A DNA stretch of 64,000 bases, from assembly GCA_934045075.1 (NCBI GenBank), contig OW203727.1, positions 10,568,175-10,632,174 of the forward strand. Direction: 5' to 3'. The notes beneath the pieces are model-generated. The model did not search any database. It worked only from the letters and a program-made list of their open reading frames with translations, and had not been told where the DNA came from. Both the position numbers and the translations under genes were made by a program. Position 1 is the first letter of the stretch. Each line of letters starts with the position of its first letter. Positions 56,285-64,000 of the stretch are shown one piece after another. The DNA comes from Yponomeuta sedellus (taxonomy: Eukaryota > Arthropoda > Insecta > Lepidoptera > Yponomeutidae).

Positions 56285-56545
56285 AATATAGCTTATATAC
56301 GTCGCACTAGAGGGCATAGGCCTTCTCTCGGTGCTCGACGCGCGGATTGACGATTTCAAGCGCTGAGGTATACAAAATCTCACACACTCAAGGTTTACTC
56401 GCGATAGTTTTCTTCCACCGTTAGCATAAAGTATTGCTGTATCACAAATAAAACAAAGTCATTGGTACATGCTGGGATTGGAACCCACGACCTCCCGAAT
56501 GAAAAGCCGGCGTTTTACCGCTTCGCTACCTTCGCTACCTGCTGA
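56285..56545 (-). repeat. SINE family A, near-complete
   Basis: CATAGGCCTTCTCTCGG at the 3' side, GACGATTTCAAGCGCTGAGG in the body and GGAACCCACGACCTCCCGAA in the tRNA-like head. Confidence 0.75.
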
Positions 56546-56609
56546 GTGCTACCTTGAAATTATGTGGCAAATACCATGACAATTTAAGACAGCATATTTG
56601 TTCATACAG

Positions 56610-56690
56610 CGGATTCGAGTCCCGACATGGGCGGAATTTTTAGCCACTAAATAGGTTTTTAAAAAAAAATCTCAGCACGTGTTAGTGCAA
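56610..56690 (+). repeat. SINE family B, 3' fragment
   Basis: GCGGATTCGAGTCCCGACAT and TTAGCCACTAAATAGG, then CAGCACGTGTTAGTGC. Confidence 0.7.
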
Positions 56691-56765
56691 CAAAAAGAAT
56701 ATAATCATGTGGGTTCAGCGATATCATTCCGATGTAAAAACCTAACTGCAAAAAGGTTCTCGGGG

Positions 56766-56995
56766 CTGCAAGTGATGCAAATTACTTCAGCCAAATGTCG
56801 CTGCCTGTAAATAATACATAGAATATCATAAAGAGGTTTGAAATTTCGTTGCTGGCGGCACTTGCCCATTAGCTCAGTTAGGAGAGCGCTGGTACGGTTA
56901 GCCAGAGGTCGGGTGGTGGTCGGGCGTGGGTGGAATTTTTAGCCTCTAAATAGGTTTTAAAAAATTGTCCTTAACACGGGTTAGTGTAACAAAAG
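56766..56995 (+). repeat. SINE family B with upstream extension
   Basis: GTGATGCAAATTACTTCAGC and GATGTCGCTGCCTG-like sequence precede the head TGCCCATTAGCTCAGTTAGG. The B box is damaged (GGTCGGGTGGTGGTCGGG). The tail runs through TTAACACGGGTTAGTG. Confidence 0.8.
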
Positions 56996-57414
56996 AAGAT
57001 AAGCATATTTATTGAAATTACTGTCACATTTAACACCTGAAGAAAATCAGTGAGGCCGCAAGGATGTAAACAAATGTCTGCCCGCACTGCCGTGACACTT
57101 TGCCGAGTTAGAGAGCGAATAATGACCCCGTCCGAACCTCCTTTCAACTATTTGTGTGTCCATTTAGGTCAATTGGACCTCGAAGAGCCTCGTGCATATT
57201 TTCAGTGCCTTGAAAGCTTTTTTGCTTTGACTGTAGGAGTGTTAGCGAGAGGTCGCCCTTGCATCTGTGAGTGACTCCGCATTAGTCAGTCTTCTTTTAG
57301 GTGTAAACGCAACTAAGGTTAGATATCCAACTCCAAATATCCAACAGTGTATTGTAAGCTTAAAAGTGACTACCCAAATAATTGACTATACTCGCCACTT
57401 CAGTCTACCCGAGA

Positions 57415-57510
57415 CCACGGCAACTGTAACGCTGCCGAAACGTCGGGAAATAAGGTAATTACGTTTTACCTAATAAATAATTGCGATTTGACCCGTTTAA
57501 TATATAACTA
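57415..57510 (+). repeat. Repeat fragment shared with 60270-60340
   Basis: GCCGAAACGTCGGGAAATAA, then TTTTACCTAATAAATAATTG and ACCCGTTTAATATATA. Confidence 0.65.
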
Positions 57511-57580
57511 TGTATGCTATAAACAGACCTACTGCAGAGCACGGATTTTCTCTCGGAGAGAGAGAGATGGTGGACAGATG
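57511..57580 (-). repeat. SINE family A, 3' fragment
   Basis: TGCAGAGCACGGATTTTCTC and GAGAGAGAGAGATGG, as in the 3' end of the family, reversed. Confidence 0.5.
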
Positions 57581-57681
57581 CAGCTCAAACTCTAAGCACT
57601 GATTTTTAAAGAGTCTGCAGTATTCACAATTTCAGATTCGTGTACTCGGGTTAGTCTAATAATATCAAATTATGTACGATC

Positions 57682-57950
57682 AAGTGCTCGTGGCCTAGTC
57701 GAACCAAGTGATTGAAATCAATCACTAGAGGCGCGGTCAGGTGCTGGATGTCATGTAATGCCAGTCGTTAAGCCATGTCAGAGGCCGTATGGGTGGCTTG
57801 ATAACATCTGACAGTAAAGCCCGCCAATGCCTTACAATCCTCCATCACCCCGAACTTGGCTCCCATGGTGGATGGAGTATGGCCTAATCTTCCTGCGATG
57901 CAGGAAGAAACCCGTGCTCCAGCAGTGGGGACATACAAAGGGTTGATAAC
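57682..57950 (-). repeat. Dispersed repeat family E, reverse copy
   Basis: CGTGGCCTAGTCGAACCAAG through CAGCAGTGGGGACATACAAA, with a central deletion relative to 27700-28060. Confidence 0.8.
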
Positions 57951-57959
57951 AACGCACAG

Positions 57960-58765
57960 GTTAGTTGACCGATCATGACAGATTATTTGTAATAAACCAT
58001 AAACAACTTCCAAAAAGTATTTCTACCTGTTTTTATATAATTTAACAATAAGTAGGTACCTATATCACTACAATTGTAAAAGTAGTGACATTGGTTATTG
58101 TGCAGTGTGGCAGTAGCATAATTTCTTTCACCAATGCACACCAAACTCCAATACAAAGTTCGTATCTCAGAAAAACTCATGAAGCCAAACACATGCGGCT
58201 TTCAATGCCTTGTTGGAGCAATGTTTTAAACGCAACTATTTGCCAAGTCAATGCTTCCAAATGAAGTAAACTTGTTGGGCTAATGTTTGCATTTAATTAC
58301 AGATAGGTAACCTGTTTCCTGTGTCCCGGTCAGGAATGAAGAGACGTTTTTTGTCAACAACTACTATTGGTAATAATGTTTAGGTGATGTATTTGTTGAT
58401 ATCTGATAAATGAATTTGTTAATATCTACGTATAATGGCCCAGCCATGAGGCTACGTACAAAGGACCCTATGAGGCTAAGTGCGGAAGGTCTAACTAACT
58501 AAGTATTTAACAGTGATTGTTATCAAACTCTACCAAAACGGCATCACTGATTTTTAAGAAAAGTTTTGAGTATTGTGTTATTAATTTAGGTAAATAAATA
58601 AAACAAAAACAACGTTTGCGGCGTCGGGCTAGATCCTACTAAGTATGGATGGAGGGATGTTTGCAACTCTTTCACGTAAAAAATACTAAATGGATCTTAA
58701 TGAAACTTTACAACAATACAGCTATCAGAATAGCACATGGGCTTATAAAGTTGTAGACTTTTATA
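57960..58765. other. No gene recognised
   Basis: AT-rich. Confidence 0.5.
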
Positions 58766-58768
58766 AAG

Positions 58769-58969
58769 TTGTAGACTTTTAGTCCGGATTTACTTACGGG
58801 TGTTGTTATATCGGAAAAGTCCGACCAGGTTTCAGTGTGAGACAAGCAACCGACGACGCGAGCTCCGTCTCTGCTCACTATGATTAAGCTCTGCGAATCG
58901 GAGCGAAACCTGGTCGGACTTTTCCGATATAACAACACCCGTAAGTAAATCCGGACTAAAAGTCTACAA
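58769..58969. mobile_element. Fold-back element with perfect 65-bp inverted repeats
   Basis: Arms 58769-58833 and 58905-58969 are exact reverse complements around a 71-bp centre. The outermost 17 bp of the left arm is also duplicated directly upstream (ATAAAGTTGTAGACTTTT twice). The boundary and target duplication are therefore unclear. Confidence 0.85.
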
Positions 58970-59717
58970 TGTGTTGTGCTTACGAAAGTTTTAATTTATA
59001 AAGTTATTGTGTGAATTGTCCAAAATATAGCGATAAGTGTCAAGTAAGCAGGAAAAGATCTACCATATGGTCAGCTATTCTGGCGTGCGCTGCCAAAACC
59101 GCTTGAATTACATATGTGTAATGTATGACGGAAATGTTTAAAAAAAATCGTTAAATATAGTTTATAGGAGCACACTGTAGTAGCCACCTATAGGCCTATA
59201 TGATTGGGGGTTCCGCAGTGCTTATGTAGTTACCGTATTTCTTACGTTGACAATATTGTGTAATTACGCGTATAGTGCGACTGTAACATCTCAATATTGT
59301 CAGGCTGTTATATTTTTTAAATGCGACCTTATTTTTAAGAAATTATTTATGTGATAATGTTATTGTTAGTTCTTTTTTACGCCACTCTAATACTTCGTCT
59401 TCAAAAGATTAGTATTTCGAGTAGCTTCACTCGCAATACTAATTCTTTGCAGACGAAGTCGCGGGCACCAGCTAGTTTAGTATAATTTACTGTTTCGAAG
59501 TACAAACACGATGAATCAAAGAAACATCTTTTTGTAAGCTGATTAAAATTTTAATTAGTGGATTTAATCAAAATAATGTCTGTTTGTTAGCCTTTTATTT
59601 ATCACCAAAAGATTACGGAATAATTCAGAATTATATGCTTAAACTGGATTTATGGCCATTTAAGTCGTGACCCAGTTCCACATTAAAACGCTTAACTTTT
59701 GTTTCTGAAAATATGAA

Positions 59718-60466
59718 AGTAAAAAAACGGCCAAGTGCGAGTGGAAACATGCACGTAGGGTTCCGCAGTTAACCGTAAAAATATGCGGATTAAAAGGAGT
59801 TTATTGTTTATATTTTATACCTAGGCATTAATAGAGTGTTACGGTTTAGCTGCGTTTAAGTAATTTACAATGTAATTTAAACAAAATTTTCCTTTTATAT
59901 AGTACTCGACTACCAGTTTTCCCTCTAATACTGTTATTTATGCCAAATTTTTTCACACTTCTACAAATAACTGTTTAGCTGGGAGAGGACGCTCCGCTTA
60001 AAATACATTTACGCTTTAGTTCAACATTTTGAAAACGGTCACGTGAATCGAAAAATGCTTTTCATATACCAAAAATATTTTTAACGAATTTGTAATTCAG
60101 CGATATCACGTAGTACAGGGTTAACGAGGACCAAAAAAACATCCTTAATTTACGCGTAACAGGTTCCCTAAAAACAGTTATTAAAATACTTATATTTTTG
60201 ATTAAAACCTTACTTTACCATTTTGTAGGCGTAATTGATACACTATTTCTTAATGATTCGCTATACTCGTACATAGTTAAACGTTTTACCTAATAAATAA
60301 TCGCGATTAGACCCGTTTAATATATACCTACGTATTTATATCTAGGCCAAATTTCAGCTTTTAGTCGTAAACGTTTATGAGCTAAGCCGCGGACAGACAG
60401 ACGGACGGACATGGTGAAAATATAAAGGCTTTTGATTAAATGTTGACTACCGGAACCCTAAAAATT
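59718..60466. mobile_element. Repeat family H, long non-autonomous element
   Basis: Left end AAAAAACGGCCAAGTGCGAG with GTAGGGTTCCGCAG. Right end GACAGACAGACGGACGGACA followed by CCGGAACCCTAAAAATTA. This pairing is very common in moths and butterflies (from memory). No transposase is seen. A fragment matching 57440-57500 lies inside, at about 60270-60340. Confidence 0.65.
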
Positions 60467-60782
60467 ATACCCAATTTATTTTATTAAAGTAACCGTATCG
60501 TACACGTATCAAGTTATTTCCTACTTAGTGCGGAAAATTCGTCATAACTGCAAAGTAGCAAATGAAAATGTAGCGGAACAAGCGACACTAAAGCATTGTA
60601 ACAATCGAAGCCTTCTGAATCAAAGCATTTTTTTAGAATAGCATCTCTTTTCAGAACAGGTATCGGTCGAGCAGCGCGGTATTCCACACACATAATGTTA
60701 TAATCATGTTGAAGTCTCCTTCTTTGATAAGTCCCCGCATCTCAAAGGAAAAATGACTCTCCCGCTACGAGTCATCGTCCTC

Positions 60783-60826
60783 TATAAAAGTAGCTCTTAA
60801 TCTTACACAGATAATTCCAGTCGAGA
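60783..60826 (+). promoter_or_regulatory. Possible core promoter (TATA box)
   Basis: TATAAAAG at 60783-60790, an initiator-like CCAGTC with A at 60819 (36 bp downstream, slightly too far), then ATG at 60826. The following frame is only 38 codons and has no recognised domain. Confidence 0.25.
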
Positions 60827-61004
60827 TGTACAAACAGTGGGCAAAGTATTTACTTTGTTGGAGTGAAACAAAATTTTGTGTTATTCATTTTAGAAGGTTG
60901 CCTCTTTACAAAGATTTTGAAATAGGATTAACGATTAATTAGACATAATCTAAGAAACACTGATATATAGGGCAACAATAGTAAGGTATTGTTAGTCTCA
61001 ACGG

Positions 61005-61255
61005 CTTAGATTAATTTGTGGCTTATATGGGCAGGCCACTTAGAACGCATGCCAGAAAACAGAGAGGCGATAGAAATGTCCAAATAACGTCCATTTGGAC
61101 ATTTCTATCGCCTCTCTGTTTCTGTTACTTTCACCGTTAAATATTCCACAATAACAGAGACAGAGGGGCAGGCCGAAAAAGAGGTGCATTAAATGCATAG
61201 TGGAAGATCTTAAGAGTATGAGGAAGGTATCCAAAATGGCAGCAGCACTCATGTT
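61005..61255 (+). pseudogene. Degenerate LINE C-terminus (RTE-like) with inverted insertion
   Basis: One frame reads WAGHLERMPENREAIEMSK and then stops. After a 28-bp inverted duplication and a shift, another frame reads QRGRPKKRCIKCIVEDLK. This pair, RWAGH-RMP followed by GRP-KR--D-VEEDL, is characteristic of the C-terminal end of RTE-type LINE polyproteins. The region is broken by a stop, a frame change and the hairpin insertion, so it cannot be functional. Confidence 0.75.
61058..61120. repeat. Perfect 28-bp inverted duplication
   Basis: Arms 61058-61085 and 61093-61120 are exact reverse complements around a 7-base loop, inside the LINE remnant. Confidence 0.9.
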
Positions 61256-61842
61256 TTCCCTACTGTTGTAAGACAATTGACTAATGCTTTGCCATTTAAA
61301 GTTATTGATAGCAATCATTAAATGTTTTCATTCGTATAGGCGGCAACTGATGTAGGTATTAGGATTAAGATGATTTGAGAAAAGATGGTCAGATTGGTTT
61401 CGTTTTCCCGCTGCCTTTTTCTCCACTATTCTACGGCCCGAAGGCAGTGGTTTAAATTTAACTAGATAAAATTGATTTGATTTTGAAAAACGCAACGAAC
61501 CGACAGAAATGGAAGAAAAATGTTAAAGGGGCCAAGACACACACTGAGTTGTAGCTTCACAGGAAGTAACAATCAAGACAGTGTCTTTATAGCAGCAGAT
61601 GTATAAGCGAAACCTAGCCATCTTGATACGATAATTCCATACTAATAATATTATACAATGTGCACTCGAGGCCATCGAGTGGGACCGTAGGACCGTCCTC
61701 TGGAATCGTTTCCGCTGATGACCGGGGCCTGACGTCCGACCCCTAGGGCTGGCCAAGAGCCGTGCTCTATTATTATCGATTGATATGTTAATTTCTACGA
61801 GTAGCATGGTATAATACTGAGATACTCTTACATCGTTATCGT

Positions 61843-62150
61843 TATCAACCCTTGTATGTCCCCACTGCTAGGGCACGGGTCTCTTCCTGCATCGCAGGAA
61901 GGTTAGGCCATACTCCACCACGGGTGCCAAGTCCGGGTTGGTGGAGAATTGTAAGACAGTGGCGGGCTGCCATGATATGAAAGCCGGCACCAACGGCTTA
62001 GCGTGCCTTGCGAAGCACGGAAGCGCTCGGAAAAATGCTACTAGCGGTAGTCACGGGACGCTCACCCATCCTGCACCTGACCGCGCCTGTTATTGCTTAA
62101 CACACGTGATTGATTCCAATTACTCGGTTCTCCTAGGCCACGAGCGCTTC
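61843..62150 (+). repeat. Dispersed repeat family E, near-complete
   Basis: TATCAACCCTTGTATGTCCC through GGCCACGAGCGCTTC. About 45 bp is missing after GTGGCGGGC compared with 27700-28060. Confidence 0.85.
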
Positions 62151-62199
62151 ATACTCTAACATATTCTTTTGATTGTTTTGTTTACTTAATTCTTAATTT

Positions 62200-62275
62200 G
62201 GTAATCAAGCCTATACTATCTCTCTCTGAGAGAAGGCCTGTGCCCTGCAGTAGGACGTTTATACGCCACATAAAA
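62200..62275 (+). repeat. SINE family A, 3' fragment
   Basis: CTGAGAGAAGGCCTGTGCCC and GCAGTAGGACGTTTATA. Confidence 0.7.
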
Positions 62276-62291
62276 AAGTAACACAAACTAT

Positions 62292-62345
62292 ACTCACGCC
62301 TGTATCCCGGAGGTGTGTGCAGAGACCAGAGTCTGCTGCGACTTA
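62292..62345 (-). repeat. Short repeat family D, fragment
   Basis: CTCACGCCTGTATCCCGGAG and GCAGAGACCAGAGTCTGC. Confidence 0.65.
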
Positions 62346-62349
62346 GCTG

Positions 62350-63595
62350 TTACTCTGTGTACAAGTATTTGTCGCAATTTTAAAATCTTCTTTCTTTTCT
62401 TTTATATAAGTCTTTCCAACTTACCCTCACTTGCTTCATAAAGCAATGTACAAAAGGATATAATAGTGTCAATATAAATATCATGCTAATAGAAATGAAT
62501 ATGAATGAGACATGTGAGATAGCTGAACCTCTATCTCCCGCTTAGATACGGCACATCATGACATACAAATACAGGCATCATTCTGGCCATTTATAAAACT
62601 ACTGTGATTATGAAATCTGAACAGCTTAGAGCATAATCCATTTGTATTTGGTCATTTTAACTACTACTCTATTGAAACTTGGGCTAGATGCTTTACTACC
62701 AGCTTGCTGTAGTTTAATATTTTAGGTTATTCAGTTTTCAATCATTCAGCTATACTGTCTCAACAATTAAGGCCTGCGCAGACGAGGGATTATCCCCCGG
62801 GTACTTTTTTGTCTATAAATTGTATCGTATAACGCACACGAAGATCTAAAAGTACGTACCCCGTACAAAAAGTCTCTCAAATTACCGAGGACATCAAGAG
62901 ACAAGACTGTATAAAAGTTCGGTGTTTTCTTTTAAAACGCCTTTTCTTTTTAAACTTCATGTAAATTACAACACAATGTAATCTCAGAATATTTGCTTCC
63001 ATAGCGTACGCTCCACACAATTTCCGGGGAACAAATGACCGCACACCGTAGACGTTGAGTCCGCGACAAGTATTCGATTCAGTTCACTCATCTGCACAGG
63101 CCTTTAATGATCATCTGTATAATCGCTGGCATAATAATATATTTAAGAAGTCGCATAAGACATGAGGTAGTTTGAATTATCCAATGGCAGGTCAATGTAA
63201 AAGCTTTCAACATCATAAGACCTGATTTAAAATACATTGTAACTTGCACTCTGACTGTACAAGTTCTACCTACTTGTAAAATTAAAAGTTTGAGAAGTTA
63301 TGAATAAGTTAATTACAGGCGAGAAAGAATGTACCGTTTTAATTTAAGAAATTTTGAGGAGTTTTTTCGTACTTTGCGAAATATTATAAATAACTCTCTA
63401 ATATATTTTCTTTTAATTAAATTTTGTATCTGTAGTTAATATTAATGAAAAATTACTCTGACGTCAACTGAGTGTGACACATTTGTCATAAAAAGACGAG
63501 TTTTCGGAGTCTAATTTCCTCAAGACAAAATATGCGCGGTCTCATTTCATATTTTTTTTATAATTCACGGTTTAAAAATAAATAAATTTATAGTT
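62350..63595. other. No gene recognised
   Basis: AT-rich, no domain or listed repeat. Confidence 0.5.
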
Positions 63596-63599
63596 TACA

Positions 63600-63699
63600 A
63601 TCCGGACTTGGCTTCCGTGATGAAGTATGGCCTAACCTACCTGTAATGCAGGAAGAGACCCATGCCCAAACAGTGGGGACTTAAAAGGGTTGATATCGA
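63600..63699 (-). repeat. Dispersed repeat family E, 5' fragment
   Basis: CCGGACTTGGCTTCCGTGAT and CAGTGGGGACTTAAAAGGGT. A short GAA run follows at 63730-63747. Confidence 0.75.
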
Positions 63700-64000
63700 A
63701 TGGTCACTAAATCGGCTTCATAATAGCCTGAAGAAGAAGAAGAAGAAATCGGTTTCTCAATGTACATGATAAATGCTAATGTATTAACCAGTAGATAGTA
63801 AATACCCGCAAGGGCCGAGCTGTTGGTAATTTTTTAGGGTTCAACAAAAATCTATCGATAGATGCATCACCAAGACTAGCCACCACTACAGTACGGCAAT
63901 GCGGACAATTCGGGACGTGGACAAATGTGCGCACCGACTCGTCCTGACACGTTCATTGAGCTTTCATTTGGGCAATTTTCGGCCAAATCCCGGCCAATCG

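Noticed and set aside
61523..61807. 94-codon minus frame in a moderately GC-rich block
   Set aside because: The block looks like retroelement 3' sequence and no domain is visible.
1..64000. CRISPR array, prophage or bacterial defence system
   Set aside because: The composition, SINEs, LINEs, LTR element and intron-like gene structure are those of an animal genome. No regularly spaced short repeats were seen.

Overview
The window reads as nuclear DNA of an insect, most likely a moth or butterfly. It is AT-rich and gene-poor. It is packed with short interspersed repeats of the kind common in Lepidoptera: tRNA-derived SINEs, LINE 3' ends, terminal-inverted-repeat MITEs, and short elements carrying ATGT microsatellites. 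It also holds a BEL/Pao LTR retrotransposon. There is no sign of bacterial operon structure, CRISPR arrays or phage. Most open frames of 60-120 codons look like chance frames or frames inside repeats. The lepidopteran assignment rests on remembered repeat families and is an inference.

Layout. From 1 to 8.3 kb there is mostly unique non-coding DNA, with a few old repeats near the start and a CpG-rich patch at 2.56-2.78 kb. From 8.3 to 17.9 kb there are dispersed repeats, three MITE-like elements (11.0, 11.3 and 13.5 kb), a SINE with a tRNA-like head (12.5 kb) and LINE 3' ends (15.4-16.2 kb). At 20.9-23.2 kb a microsatellite-tailed element carries a 216-bp ATGT tract and is followed by a 5'-truncated LINE on the minus strand. 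From 24.3 to 28.1 kb there is a repeat cluster with a MITE nested in SINE sequence. At 30.8-37.6 kb lies an apparently intact BEL/Pao retrotransposon with identical LTRs, itself inserted in a SINE. From 38.0 to 46.3 kb there are tandem duplications, more SINEs and a fold-back SINE.

The one host gene I can support is at 50.2-51.0 kb on the minus strand. It is the first coding exon of a SAM-domain protein resembling SAMD5 and the SASH1 family, with a GC-rich upstream region. Later exons would lie at lower coordinates but I could not identify them. From 52 to 64 kb there are more LINE and SINE remnants, a long SINE fold-back (53.9-54.2 kb), a perfect 65-bp inverted-repeat element (58.8-59.0 kb), a degenerate RTE-like LINE C-terminus carrying an inverted duplication (61.0-61.3 kb) and further repeat copies.

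The most noteworthy content is structural. The BEL element is young and complete. Several SINE copies have been turned into hairpins. One SINE family has an upstream extension before its tRNA-like head. Many short perfect inverted repeats are scattered through the window. I found no convincing undescribed multi-gene system. All repeat boundaries were read by eye and are approximate unless a terminal motif is stated.
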